DNA of 64,000 bases. Source: Streptomyces sp. 11x1 (GTDB taxonomy: Bacteria; Actinomycetota; Actinomycetes; Streptomycetales; Streptomycetaceae). The notes under the pieces were generated by a model. The model saw nothing but the letters and a program-made list of their open reading frames with translations, ran no database searches and was not told the DNA's origin. The position numbers and the translations under genes were made by a program. Positions 9,029-17,505 of the stretch are shown here, in pieces (position 1 is the stretch's first letter; each line of letters starts with the position of its first letter). The stretch spans positions 2,666,001 to 2,730,000 of the forward strand of contig NZ_CP122458.1 of NCBI RefSeq assembly GCF_032598905.1, in the 5' to 3' direction.

Positions 9029-9325
9029 TCAGTCGCAGTCGCGGCAGATCGGCTGACCGTTCTTCTCGCGGGCCAGCTGGCTGCGGTGGTGCACCAGGAA
9101 GCAGCTCATGCAGGTGAACTCGTCCTGCTGCTTGGGCAGCACCCGGACGGCCAGCTCCTCGTTCGAGAGGTCGGCCCCGGGCAGTTCCAGGCCTTCGGCG
9201 GCCTCGAACTCATCTACGTCCACGGCGGACGTCGACTTGTCGTTCCGGCGAGCCTTGAGCTCTTCCAGGCTGTCCGAGTCGACGTCGTCGTCGGTCTTGC
9301 GTGGGGTGTCGTAATCCGTTGCCAT
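9029..9325 (-). CDS. DUF4193 family small Cys-rich protein
   Basis: A 98-residue acidic protein starting MATDYDTPRK, preceded by a strong GGGGGAGAG ribosome site 9 nt upstream. The N-terminal half is rich in Asp, Glu and Ser. The C-terminal half has a CxxC pair (CMSC), then LVHHRSQLA, and ends with CRDCD, giving four Cys and two His that look like a zinc ribbon. Such proteins occur widely in actinobacteria as DUF4193; a role in transcription is suspected only from the zinc-ribbon look. Confidence 0.88.
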   Translation of the reverse strand: MATDYDTPRKTDDDVDSDSLEELKARRNDKSTSAVDVDEFEAAEGLELPGADLSNEELAVRVLPKQQDEFTCMSCFLVHHRSQLAREKNGQPICRDCD

Positions 9326-9731
9326 GTCGCGCTCTCCCCCTCTGGGTGTCTGCGGTGTCTCCAGCGCACGTAACGCGTGAGAGGCCGGACTTGTGCCCGA
9401 CCTGAGGCGGAGATTTTGCCTCACATCAAGGTCTGTTACTCAATCGACACCCAACCGGACTCCTCAAGAGTGATCGGCTTGGATGGCGAACGGGACCGTA
9501 CACGGTCCTGAGGCTGCATTTCAAAGGCGCCTCAGCATGTACTTCCCGTGATCTCAACCCCCGAAAACCCGGATTTTCCCGGCTTTACGACGGCCTCATG
9601 ATCACGCTCGGTAGATGGCTGGAAAATCGCCCCTGTGATCGATCACACATCGGTCGTGCACGACCGTTTCGATCAGGCGCCCGGGAAATTCCGCGCAAAG
9701 CGAACACGTCCCGGAACCGGGGGTCATTTTC
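9326..9731. other. Intergenic region between cutS and DUF4193, rich in inverted repeats
   Basis: This 406-bp non-coding stretch must hold the DUF4193 promoter and the 3' end of the cutRS mRNA. It contains at least four inverted repeats: GGACCGT/ACGGTCC at 9493-9508, CTGAGGC/GCCTCAG at 9508-9535, the 14-bp palindrome TGTGATCGATCACA at 9634-9647 and the 16-bp palindrome CGGTCGTGCACGACCG at 9651-9666. The first two could terminate cutRS; the last two look more like protein-binding sites. An open frame starting at 9598 runs into antisense cutS and is rejected. Confidence 0.5.
9634..9666. promoter_or_regulatory. Two adjacent perfect palindromes, candidate operator sites
   Basis: TGTGATCGATCACA (9634-9647) and CGGTCGTGCACGACCG (9651-9666) are perfect palindromes with centres 18 bp apart. 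The first resembles a CRP/FNR half-site pair but with a 4-bp spacer instead of the usual 6. They lie 66-98 bp beyond the cutS stop and over 300 bp upstream of the DUF4193 start, so the gene they serve is unclear. Confidence 0.4.
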
Positions 9732-10988
9732 TCAGACCGGAAGGGTCACTCGCATCACGAGCCCGCCTCCTTCACGTGGCCGGGCGGCGATGTGGCCGCC
9801 GTGCGCGCGGGCCACGGAGCGGACGATCGACAGGCCGAGGCCCACCCCCTTGTCGCTCCCCGTGCGCTCCGTACGCAGCCGCCGGAACGGCTCGAAAAGG
9901 TTGTCGATCTCGTACGCCGGGACCACGGGCCCGGTGTTCGTGACCACCAGCAGGGCCTGTCCGTGCTGGAGCTCGGTGGTGACCTCCACCCAGCCGTCCG
10001 CGCCCTGCACGTTGTACCGGACGGCGTTCTGGACGAGGTTCAGGGCGATCCGCTCCAGCAGGACGCCGTTGCCCTGCACGACCGCGGGGGCCCGTTCACC
10101 GCGGATCTCCACCTTCTTGGCCTCCGCCTCGGAGCGCACCTGGTCGATGGCCCGGGAGGCGACCTCGGCGAGGTCCACCGGCTTGCGCTCGACGATCTGG
10201 TTGTCGCTGCGGGCGAGCAGCAGCAGACCCTCGACGAGCTGCTCGCTGCGCTCGTTGGTGGCCAGCAGCGTCTTGCCCAGCTGTTGCAGTTCGGTCGGCG
10301 CGTTCGGGTCGGAGAGGTGCACTTCGAGGAGGGTGCGGTTGATCGCGAGGGGTGTCCGCAGCTCGTGCGAGGCGTTCCCGACGAACCGCTGCTGGGCCGT
10401 GAAGGCCCGCTGGAGCCGCTCCAGCATCTCGTCGAAGGTGTCCGCCAGCTCCTTCAGCTCGTCGTCCGGGCCGTCCAGCTCGATACGGCGGGACAGGTCG
10501 GAGCCGGCCACCGCGCGCGCGGTGCGGGTGATCCGGCCGAGCGGCGCGAGGACCCGGCCCGCCATCGCGTACCCGAAGGCGAAGGCGATCACGGCGAGCC
10601 CGAGCAGCGCCAGCAGGGACCGGCTCAGCAGGGTGTCCAGGGCCACCTGGCGCTGGGCGTCGATACAGGCGGAGATCGCGGCGTTGAAGTCCGCGAGCCG
10701 CACATTGGTCGAGCCGGCGTCCACCGCGGGACACTTCTCGCTGGTGACGCTGATGTCCGTGCCGCCCACGATCTTGAACAGCGGCGCGTTTCCCGTGTTC
10801 ACCGCCTGGGCGGCCAGCAGATAGATGATCGACAGCAGCAGGATCCCGGCGATCAGGAACATGCCGCCGTACAGCAGCGTGAGCCGTATCCGGATGGTCG
10901 GGCGCAGCCACGGGAGCGGGTTCTGGGGCCGCCTGGGGTCCCAGGTGGGTTTCGGGGGCGCCAGCGGGGGCGCGGGGGTCGTGGCCAT
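9732..10988 (-). CDS. cutS: CutS-type sensor histidine kinase
   Basis: A 418-residue membrane sensor kinase. A Pro-rich cytoplasmic N-terminus leads to TM1 (about 35-60), a short external loop (about 61-122) containing Cys86 and Cys108, TM2 (about 125-145), HAMP, HisKA with phospho-acceptor His208 (ASHELRTPL) and an HATPase domain ending at 418. It begins 6 nt after cutR. CutRS was first described in S. lividans as a repressor of actinorhodin; later work, as I recall it, links it to secretion stress with redox-active cysteines in the sensor loop. The two loop cysteines here fit that model. Confidence 0.9.
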   Translation of the reverse strand: MATTPAPPLAPPKPTWDPRRPQNPLPWLRPTIRIRLTLLYGGMFLIAGILLLSIIYLLAAQAVNTGNAPLFKIVGGTDISVTSEKCPAVDAGSTNVRLADFNAAISACIDAQRQVALDTLLSRSLLALLGLAVIAFAFGYAMAGRVLAPLGRITRTARAVAGSDLSRRIELDGPDDELKELADTFDEMLERLQRAFTAQQRFVGNASHELRTPLAINRTLLEVHLSDPNAPTELQQLGKTLLATNERSEQLVEGLLLLARSDNQIVERKPVDLAEVASRAIDQVRSEAEAKKVEIRGERAPAVVQGNGVLLERIALNLVQNAVRYNVQGADGWVEVTTELQHGQALLVVTNTGPVVPAYEIDNLFEPFRRLRTERTGSDKGVGLGLSIVRSVARAHGGHIAARPREGGGLVMRVTLPV

Positions 10989-10994
10989 GGCGGA

Positions 10995-11648
10995 TCAGAT
11001 CCGGTAACCGGAACCGGGCACGGTGACGATGACCGGCGGTTCGCCGAGCTTGCGGCGCAGCGTCATGACCGTCACGCGGACGACGTTGGTGAACGGGTCG
11101 GTGTTCTCGTCCCAGGCCTTCTCCAGGAGCTGTTCCGCCGAGACGACGGCGCCCTCGCTGCGCATCAGCACCTCCAGGACCGCGAACTCCTTCGGCGCGA
11201 GCTGGACCTCCTTGCCGTCGCGGAAGACCTCGCGGCGGTTCGGGTCCAGCTTGATGCCGGCGCGTTCCAGGACGGGCGGCAGCGGCACGCTCGTCCGCCG
11301 ACCGAGGGCACGCACGCGTGCGATGAGCTCGCTGAACGCGAAGGGCTTGGGCAGATAGTCGTCGGCGCCGATCTCCAGGCCCTCGACACGGTCGCTCACG
11401 TCGCCGGACGCGGTGAGCATCAGCACGCGCGTGGGCAGCCCGAGCTCGACGAGCTTGCGGCAGACGTCGTCGCCGTGGACGAGGGGGAGGTCGCGGTCGA
11501 GGACGACCACGTCGTAGTCGTTGACGCCGATGCGTTCCAGGGCGGCCGCACCGTCGTACACGACGTCGACGGCCATGGCCTCCCGGCGCAGTCCGGTGGC
11601 CACCGCATCGGCGAGCAGCTGCTCGTCCTCGACGACGAGTACGCGCAC
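10995..11648 (-). CDS. cutR: CutR-type OmpR-family response regulator
   Basis: A 217-residue response regulator read from the GTG giving VRVLVVEDEQ, with AGGAAGGAC upstream at good spacing; an 8-codon longer frame lacks a better site. The receiver has acidic residues at 8-9, phospho-acceptor Asp51 (VVVLDRDLP) and Lys in PKPFAF. The C-terminal winged helix ends in VPGSGYRI. It is the first gene of the cutRS operon. A nearly perfect 11-bp direct repeat about 95 bp upstream of the start is a candidate site for its own binding. Confidence 0.92.
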   Translation of the reverse strand: MRVLVVEDEQLLADAVATGLRREAMAVDVVYDGAAALERIGVNDYDVVVLDRDLPLVHGDDVCRKLVELGLPTRVLMLTASGDVSDRVEGLEIGADDYLPKPFAFSELIARVRALGRRTSVPLPPVLERAGIKLDPNRREVFRDGKEVQLAPKEFAVLEVLMRSEGAVVSAEQLLEKAWDENTDPFTNVVRVTVMTLRRKLGEPPVIVTVPGSGYRI

Positions 11649-12059
11649 GTCGCTTGTCCTTCCTCTGTCCACCCGCGTAGCGCGTCACAGGCGCGCACGG
11701 GCAGGGTGTTCGTGGGTGTGTGACCTCCATCCTGCCTTTTTCGGCCGTAAGTCGGCTGTAAGACGACCTCGGCCGGGAAGGGCGGGGGCGCTCGACCGGG
11801 AATGCGGGATTTTTTCGTCCGGTTCAGGTTTCCGTCCGAGAGACCGAGGGGAGGACGGCTTTACACCCCGCGATCACGCTCTGCTTGTGCCGCACCACCA
11901 TGCGGCACGCATCCGCTTTTCCGCAGAGTGGGCGTGGGTGTCCGGCACCGTCGCCGCCCGGCCAGGGCGGCGCTGGGCATCCACAGGAGACGTGATCGCC
12001 CCTTCCGAACGGCACACCCCCGTGCCAACGACCCACGACCCAGGACGAGGGGGCGCAGC
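11649..12059. other. Intergenic region upstream of cutR and of the 57-residue gene
   Basis: A 411-bp divergent region. It contains the direct repeat at 11741-11762 and must contain promoters for cutR (leftward) and the small gene (rightward). Several open frames cross it, but their composition and lack of a ribosome site argue against coding. I see no further repeat or RNA element that I can name. Confidence 0.45.
11741..11762 (-). promoter_or_regulatory. 11-bp tandem direct repeat upstream of cutR, candidate CutR site
   Basis: TCGGCCGTAAG (11741-11751) is followed immediately by TCGGCTGTAAG (11752-11762), differing at one base. OmpR-family regulators commonly bind two head-to-tail half-sites phased at 10-11 bp, so this is a plausible autoregulatory site. 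The link to CutR is inference from position and phasing. Confidence 0.5.
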
Positions 12060-12233
12060 ATGGACGCATTCACCGCAGGACTTCTGCAGCGCATAAGGGC
12101 GACCGAGTCCGACCTGACCAGGGCTCGCGACGAGGGCGACGACTTCCTCGTCGAGGTGGAGCAGGGCGAGCTCGACGACCTGCGCCGCCTCGCCGCCGAC
12201 CACGGTGTGGAGGTCGGCGCGCAGAGCGTCTGA
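12060..12233 (+). CDS. Small conserved acidic protein (57 aa)
   Basis: A 57-residue protein (MDAFTAGLLQRIRATESDL start) preceded by GAGGGGG about 8 nt upstream. It is predicted to be almost entirely helical, with heptad-like spacing of Leu and Ile (LLQRI, LTRA, FLVEVEQGELDDLRRLA), so a coiled coil is likely. It has its own very strong terminator immediately downstream, which supports it as a real monocistronic gene. Function unknown; I recall similar small proteins in many streptomycetes. Confidence 0.75.
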   Translation: MDAFTAGLLQRIRATESDLTRARDEGDDFLVEVEQGELDDLRRLAADHGVEVGAQSV

Positions 12234-12253
12234 TCCACGGCCCACGCGCACGA

Positions 12254-12301
12254 CAGCAATCCCCCCGGAAGATCCAGACCGGGGGGATTGCTGGTTTTTT
12301 T
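12254..12301 (+). terminator. Strong intrinsic terminator after the 57-aa gene
   Basis: A perfect 15-bp stem (CAGCAATCCCCCCGG against its complement ending ATTGCTG) with a 10-nt loop, followed by seven T residues (12295-12301). It is among the clearest rho-independent terminators in the window. Confidence 0.93.
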
Positions 12302-12330
12302 GGGGCTCGGTTCGCCTCCGGGGCGCCTCA

Positions 12331-12405
12331 GCCTGTGTCGAGTCGGCGATCGTGCTCGGCCCTCCTTCGTCGGGCGCTGCGCGCGATCGCCGTCTCGACA
12401 CAGGC
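12331..12405. repeat. Long inverted repeat, 22-nt arms with one T-T mismatch
   Basis: The left arm (12331-12352) begins GCCTGTGTCGAG, then T, then CGGCGATCG; the right arm (12384-12405) is its exact complement except for the facing T-T. The loop is 31 nt. GGGGCGC and GCGCCCC flank the arms and could extend the stem across a 4-nt bulge. It lies between the strong terminator of the small gene and the 3' end of the inositol phosphatase gene. It may act as a leftward terminator, or be a relic of a small mobile repeat. Confidence 0.6.
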
Positions 12406-12465
12406 GCGCCCCTTCGGCTCACTCGCCGTAGGGCGCCCTTTTCTGGTGTGGCTCCGGTGTGGGCC

Positions 12466-13284
12466 TCAGTCGTGCCAGGCGCCCAAGGCGTCCAGGCGGG
12501 TCTGGAGGGCCTCGAAGAGGACCGGTGGGGCCGCGATGGCCAGGTCGGTCGAGAGGGGCTCTCCGGGGCGGCCACCGGTCAGGGCGCCCGCCTCCCGGGC
12601 GATGACGTCGCCCGCCGCGTAGTCCCAGGGGTTCAGACCGCGCTCGTAGTACGCGTCGAGGCGGCCCACGGCCACGTCGCAGAGGTCGATCGCGGCCGAG
12701 CCGCCGCGCCGGATGTCCCGGACGTGCGGGATCAGCTCGCGCAGTACGTCGGCCTGCTTGGCCCGGCGCTCGGCCAGGTAGCCGAAGCCGGTGCCGACGA
12801 GGGCCAGCTCCGGCTCCGGGGCGGGTCGCACGCGCGCGGGACGGTCGTTCAGGAACGCGCCCTCGCCGAGGACGGCCCGGAAGGTCTCGCCGCGCACCGG
12901 GGCGTGGACCACGCCCACGACCGTCTCGCCGTCCACCCGGACAGCGATGGAGACGGCCCAACTGGGCAGTCCGTAGAGGTAGTTGACGGTCCCGTCGAGG
13001 GGGTCGATCACCCACTGGACACCGCTGGTGCCCGCGACGCTGGCGCCCTCCTCGCCGAGCACGCCGTCATCGGGCCTGCGCTCGGCCAGCAGACCGGTGA
13101 TCAGCTTCTCGCAGGCGATGTCCATCTCGGTCACGATGTCGACCGCGCTGGACTTGGTGGCGGCGACGCCGAGATCGGCGGGCCGGCCGTCGCGCAGGAA
13201 GTCCCCCGCTCGGCGGGCGGCGTCCAGGGCGATCTCCAGCAGTTCGGCCTTCAGGCCGTCCGGACGCTCGGGCTGGTCGGTCAC
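12466..13284 (-). CDS. Inositol monophosphatase family protein
   Basis: A 272-residue member of the lithium-sensitive phosphatase superfamily (IMPase/FBPase/CysQ). Metal-binding motifs are intact: GEEGAS, then WVIDPLDGTVNYLYG and, near the C-terminus, NPWDYAAG, which is signature 2. These coordinate the magnesium ions that activate water for phosphate ester hydrolysis. The GTG start (VTDQPERP) is chosen because GAGGAG precedes it by 6 nt. It follows hemH by 8 nt, so the two are co-transcribed. The physiological substrate could be inositol-1-phosphate, histidinol phosphate or PAP; sequence alone does not decide. Confidence 0.88.
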   Translation of the reverse strand: MTDQPERPDGLKAELLEIALDAARRAGDFLRDGRPADLGVAATKSSAVDIVTEMDIACEKLITGLLAERRPDDGVLGEEGASVAGTSGVQWVIDPLDGTVNYLYGLPSWAVSIAVRVDGETVVGVVHAPVRGETFRAVLGEGAFLNDRPARVRPAPEPELALVGTGFGYLAERRAKQADVLRELIPHVRDIRRGGSAAIDLCDVAVGRLDAYYERGLNPWDYAAGDVIAREAGALTGGRPGEPLSTDLAIAAPPVLFEALQTRLDALGAWHD

Positions 13285-13292
13285 GGTGCTCC

Positions 13293-14423
13293 TCACGCGT
13301 ACGGGCTGTCGACGCCCGCGGCGGCGGGCTGCGGGGTCCTGGCCGGGCAGCAGCCGACCGGGCACAGGTTGTGGCTCGCGCCGAGCGTGCCGAGGGCGCA
13401 CGGGGTGACCGCGTCCTCGCCGCGCTCGCTCGCCGCTCGCTCCAGGACCAGGTCGCGGACGGCGGCGGCGAACCGGGGGTCGGCGCCCACGGTGGCCGAG
13501 CGGCGGACGGGCAGGCCCAGTTCCTCGCCCTTGGCCATGGCCTCGGTGTCGAGGTCGTACAGGACCTCCATGTGGTCCGAGACGAACCCGATGGGTGCCA
13601 TCACGACGGCCGGGACGCCGGCCGCGTGGCGCTCCTCCAGGTGGTCGCAGATGTCCGGCTCCAGCCACGGGATGTGCGGGGCGCCGGAACGGGACTGGTA
13701 GACGAGCTGCCAGGGGTGTTCGACACCGGTCCGCTCGCGCACCGCGTCGGCGATGAACTGCGAGACGTCCAGGTGCTCCGCGACGTACGCGCCGCCGTCC
13801 CCGTGGTCCTCGACCGGGCCGGAGGTGTCCGCCGAGGCGTTGGGGATGGAGTGCGTGCAGAAGGCGAGGTGCGCGACGTCGCGGACGTCGTCGGGGAGGC
13901 TGGCGAGCGACTCCAGGACGCCGTCGATCATGGGTTCCAGGAAGCCGGGGTGGTTGAAGTAGTGCCGGATCTTGTCGATCCTCGGCAGCTCCAGGCCCTC
14001 GGCCTCCAGGGTGGCGAGCGAGTCGGCCAGGTTCTCGCGGTACTGACGGCAGCCCGAGTACGAGGCGTACGCGCTGGTGGCGAGGACCAGGATGCGGCGG
14101 CGGCCGTCGGCGACCATCTCGCGCAGGGTGTCGGTCAGATAGGGCGCCCAGTTGCGGTTGCCCCAGTAGACCGGCAGGTCCAGGCCGTGCTCGGCGAAGT
14201 CCTTGCGCAGGGCGTCCAGCAGGGCGCGGTTCTGGTCGTTGATGGGGCTGACCCCGCCGAACAGGAAGTAGTGCTGCCCGACTTCCTTCAGGCGCTCCTT
14301 GGGGATGCCTCGACCCCGTGTCACGTTCTCCAGGAACGGGACCACGTCGTCCGGGCCTTCCGGGCCGCCGAAGGAGAGCAGGAGCAGGGCGTCGTAGGGG
14401 GTGGCGTCGTGCGCGTGTGGCAT
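13293..14423 (-). CDS. hemH: Ferrochelatase (coproporphyrin type)
   Basis: A 376-residue ferrochelatase, started at [10 protein letters not shown] (an upstream in-frame start 8 codons earlier is less likely). It inserts Fe(II) into the porphyrin in the last steps of haem synthesis; actinobacteria use the coproporphyrin-dependent route, so coproporphyrin III is the expected substrate (CpfC). The catalytic HSIP motif and the SYSGCRQY segment (Cys125) are present. The C-terminal tail has Cys342, Cys354, Cys358 and Cys359, consistent with the [2Fe-2S] cluster known in mycobacterial ferrochelatase. It is co-directional with the downstream phosphatase gene. Confidence 0.93.
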   Translation of the reverse strand: MPHAHDATPYDALLLLSFGGPEGPDDVVPFLENVTRGRGIPKERLKEVGQHYFLFGGVSPINDQNRALLDALRKDFAEHGLDLPVYWGNRNWAPYLTDTLREMVADGRRRILVLATSAYASYSGCRQYRENLADSLATLEAEGLELPRIDKIRHYFNHPGFLEPMIDGVLESLASLPDDVRDVAHLAFCTHSIPNASADTSGPVEDHGDGGAYVAEHLDVSQFIADAVRERTGVEHPWQLVYQSRSGAPHIPWLEPDICDHLEERHAAGVPAVVMAPIGFVSDHMEVLYDLDTEAMAKGEELGLPVRRSATVGADPRFAAAVRDLVLERAASERGEDAVTPCALGTLGASHNLCPVGCCPARTPQPAAAGVDSPYA

Positions 14424-14583
14424 GTCTCCGATCCTGCCACCCGGCACCGACGGGCGGGATCCCGGCCCATCCCGAGCCCAGCCCCAGGATGACTTAGGGT
14501 GACCTCACTCGTAAGCTGTATCGACGGAGTTCGCGCCTTACGAGGAACTCGCCCCTCCGCTTCCCGGAACGACCGGAGCCCCC

Positions 14584-15825
14584 GTGCCCAGCCCCTACAC
14601 CGCCCTGTTCGCCGCACCCGGCACCAAGGGCTTCACCGCCGCGGGACTCCTCGGCCGGATGCCGCTGTCCATGATGGGCATCGGCGTGGTCACCATGATC
14701 TCCCAGCTCACCGGCCGGTACGGCCTGGCCGGCGCGCTCTCGGCGACCATCGCGCTGTCCGCCGCCGTGCTCGGCCCGCAGATCTCCCGTCTGGTGGACC
14801 AGTACGGGCAGCGGCGGGTACTGCGTCCGGCGACCCTCGTGGCACTGGCCGCCGCCGCGGGCCTCCTGGTCGCCGCGCACTACGGCTGGCCGGACTGGGT
14901 GCTGTACCTCTGCTCGGCCGGCATCGGCTGTGTGCCGAGCCTCGGGGCGATGACCCGGGCGCGCTGGGCGGCCCTGTACCGGGACACCCCGCAACTGCAC
15001 ACCGCGTACTCCTTCGAGTCGGTCGTCGACGAGGTGTGCTTCATCTTCGGGCCGATCATCTCCATCGGGCTGTCCACGGCGTGGTTCCCGGAGGCCGGAC
15101 CGCTGCTCGCCGCCTGCTTCCTCGCGGCCGGGGTCTTCTGGCTGACGGCCCAGCGCGCCACGGAGCCGGCGCCGCACCCGCGCGAGCGGCACGACAGGGG
15201 GCGTTCGGCGCTGCGTTCGCCCGGACTGCAGGTCCTGGTGGCCACGTTCGTGGCCACCGGAGCGATCTTCGGAGCCGTCGACGTGGTCACCGTGGCCTTC
15301 GCCGAGGAGCGGGGCCACAAGGCCGCCGCGAGCGTGGTTCTGGCCCTCTACGCGGCCGGTTCCTGCGCCGCGGGCATCGTCTTCGGGTTGCTGCGCTTCT
15401 CCGGTGCGGCGGAACGTCGTTGGCTGCTGGGCGTGTGCGGCATGGCCGTGAGTATGATCCCCCTCCTACTGGTCGGAAACTTGCCGTTTCTGGCCGTGGC
15501 GCTCTTCGTTGCGGGTCTGTCCATCGCACCCACGATGATCACGACGATGTCCCTCATCGAAGAGCACGTACCACGCACGCAACTGACCGAGGGCATGACC
15601 TGGGTGGGCACCGGGCTCGCGGTCGGGGTGGCGCTCGGATCCTCGGTCTCCGGCTGGGTGATCGACGCAGCCGGGGCGAAGGCGGGGTACGTGGTTCCGG
15701 CGGCCTCCGGGGCCGTCGCGGTCGCGGTCGGTTTTCTCGGGTACGGCCGGCTGCGCAGGCCGGCTCCAAGGCGGGGAGGGCCCCATGAGCACCACAGTGA
15801 TCGGCAAGAGCGGCACGTGGCGTAA
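14584..15825 (+). CDS. MFS transporter
   Basis: A 413-residue major facilitator with about twelve hydrophobic segments. The N-terminal half carries a degenerate motif A between helices 2 and 3 (RLVDQYGQRRVLRP), and the half-way cytoplasmic loop (about residues 190-215) is Arg/His-rich. The GTG start follows GGAG at short spacing. Its last 41 nt overlap the flavoprotein gene in another frame, so the two are translated together. Similarity to sugar- or drug-efflux MFS proteins cannot be resolved further. Co-expression with a sugar-lactone-oxidase-like protein hints at export of a sugar acid or related compound, which is inference. Confidence 0.85.
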   Translation: MPSPYTALFAAPGTKGFTAAGLLGRMPLSMMGIGVVTMISQLTGRYGLAGALSATIALSAAVLGPQISRLVDQYGQRRVLRPATLVALAAAAGLLVAAHYGWPDWVLYLCSAGIGCVPSLGAMTRARWAALYRDTPQLHTAYSFESVVDEVCFIFGPIISIGLSTAWFPEAGPLLAACFLAAGVFWLTAQRATEPAPHPRERHDRGRSALRSPGLQVLVATFVATGAIFGAVDVVTVAFAEERGHKAAASVVLALYAAGSCAAGIVFGLLRFSGAAERRWLLGVCGMAVSMIPLLLVGNLPFLAVALFVAGLSIAPTMITTMSLIEEHVPRTQLTEGMTWVGTGLAVGVALGSSVSGWVIDAAGAKAGYVVPAASGAVAVAVGFLGYGRLRRPAPRRGGPHEHHSDRQERHVA

Positions 15826-17104
15826 CTGGGCGGGGAACGTCACCGCCCGCCCGGTACGGGAGGTCACCCCGGCCACCGTCGAGGAACTCGCCGCGGCCGT
15901 AAGGCAGGCGGCCGAGGACGACCTCCGGGTGAAGGCCGTGGGTACGGGCCACTCGTTCACCGCCGTGGCCGCGACCGACGGCGTGGCGATCCGTCCCCAA
16001 CTGCTGACGGGCATACGCAAGATCGACCGTGACGCCATGACCGTCACGGTCGCCGCCGGCACTCCGCTCAAGAGGCTCAACCTGGCTCTCGCGCGCGAGG
16101 GGCTCTCGCTCACGAACATGGGCGACATCATGGAGCAGACGGTGTCCGGCGCGACCAGCACCGGCACCCACGGCACCGGCCGCGACTCGGCCTCGATCGC
16201 CGCCCAGATCCGGGGGCTCGAACTGGTCACCGCCGACGGGTCGGTGCTGACCTGCTCCGCGACGGAGAACCCCGACGTGTTCGCCGCGGCCCGCGTCGGC
16301 ATCGGCGCCCTCGGCATCGTCACCGAGATCACCTTCGCCGTGGAGCCGATCTTCCTGCTCACGGCGCGCGAGGAACCGATGCCGTTCGAGCGGGTGCTGG
16401 CCGAGTTCGACGAACTGCACGCCGAGAACGAGCACTTCGAGTTCTACTGGTTCCCGCACACCGGCAACACCAACACCAAGCGCAACAACCGCAGCGCGGG
16501 CCCCGAGAAGCCGGTACCACAGCTGAACAGCTGGTTCGAGGACGAGTTCCTCTCCAACGGCGTCTTCCAGGTGGCCAACTGGGTCGGACAGGCGGTTCCC
16601 GCGACCATCCCGACGATCGCGCAGATCTCCAGCCGCGCCCTGTCCGCGCGGACCTACACCGACATCCCCTACAAGGTCTTCACTTCTCCGCGCCGAGTGC
16701 GGTTCGTGGAGATGGAGTTCGCCGTTCCGCGCGAGGCCGTCGTGGACACGCTGCGTGAACTCAAGGCGATGGTCGACCGTTCGAACCTGCGCATCAGCTT
16801 CCCGGTCGAGGTGCGCACCGCTCCGGCCGACGACATCACGCTCTCCACCGCCTCGGGCCGCGAGAGCGCCTATGTCGCCGTGCACATGTTCAGGGGCACG
16901 CCCTATCAGGCCTACTTCACCGCCGCCGAGCGGATCTTCACCGCGCACGAGGGACGGCCGCACTGGGGCAAGGTGCACACGCGGGACACGGACTACTTCG
17001 CCAAGGTCTATCCCCGCTTCGGCGAGTTCACCGCGCTGCGTGACCGGCTCGACCCCGAACGGCGTTTCCAGAACGACTACTTGCGCCGCGTGCTCGGGGC
17101 GTAG
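15785..17104 (+). CDS. D-arabinono-1,4-lactone oxidase family FAD protein
   Basis: A 439-residue flavoprotein of the vanillyl-alcohol-oxidase fold. The FAD-binding domain (about 15-185) includes GTGHSF with His56, the position that in related alditol oxidases carries covalently bound FAD, and SGATSTGTHGTG for the pyrophosphate. The C-terminal ALO domain (about 190-439) includes HWGKVHT and ends near YLRRVLG, as in the family. Members oxidise sugar alcohols or aldonolactones with oxygen, making hydrogen peroxide. AldO of S. coelicolor is a smaller relative from memory. No signal peptide, so cytoplasmic. Confidence 0.9.
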   Translation: MSTTVIGKSGTWRNWAGNVTARPVREVTPATVEELAAAVRQAAEDDLRVKAVGTGHSFTAVAATDGVAIRPQLLTGIRKIDRDAMTVTVAAGTPLKRLNLALAREGLSLTNMGDIMEQTVSGATSTGTHGTGRDSASIAAQIRGLELVTADGSVLTCSATENPDVFAAARVGIGALGIVTEITFAVEPIFLLTAREEPMPFERVLAEFDELHAENEHFEFYWFPHTGNTNTKRNNRSAGPEKPVPQLNSWFEDEFLSNGVFQVANWVGQAVPATIPTIAQISSRALSARTYTDIPYKVFTSPRRVRFVEMEFAVPREAVVDTLRELKAMVDRSNLRISFPVEVRTAPADDITLSTASGRESAYVAVHMFRGTPYQAYFTAAERIFTAHEGRPHWGKVHTRDTDYFAKVYPRFGEFTALRDRLDPERRFQNDYLRRVLGA

Positions 17105-17505
17105 CCGGACGGACGGTTCTGGCGATCATGTGAAGCACGTCCCTCCCGGGGTCACGAAAAGGTCTGTTCCGGCGGCGCATTGACGTCTCCCATGAGAAGT
17201 TGAGCGGCGTGCCGATCCACGCAAGTGGCCCGAATGGAGTACTGTTGCGAGCCCTGGGTCCGGACTCCCGCCAGGGTGTCCGGGGCCTTCGAGGACCGCC
17301 GGGAGGGGGATCGTTGCACAGGGTGATGAGGTTCGTCACTTAGCGTTGCGAATTGATAACCGTGCCATAACGGCGACCTCGGGCTCACGCCCGACACGCC
17401 GGGCAACTCGGCAAGGTTGTGGCAGGCTGCACCCGGGCAGGCCACACTCGACTAGCGGAAGCAGCGACGCACGTGACGTCGGCAGGCACCACCCGGGAGG
17501 TCCCC
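17105..17505. other. Intergenic region upstream of sepH
   Basis: A 401-bp non-coding stretch that should hold the sepH promoter. AT-richer blocks such as GCGAATTGATAACCGTGCC (17345-17363) stand out against the G+C-rich background, but I cannot assign -35 and -10 elements with confidence. No gene, RNA or repeat is recognised. Confidence 0.45.

Noticed and set aside
9634..9647. Classical CRP site
   Set aside because: The palindrome has a 4-bp spacer, not 6, and does not fit the reported Streptomyces Crp motif. It is kept only as an unassigned palindrome.
10096..11730. 544-residue frame overlapping cutRS in another frame on the same strand
   Set aside because: cutR and cutS in their own frames account for all family motifs; this frame is Arg/Pro-rich noise.
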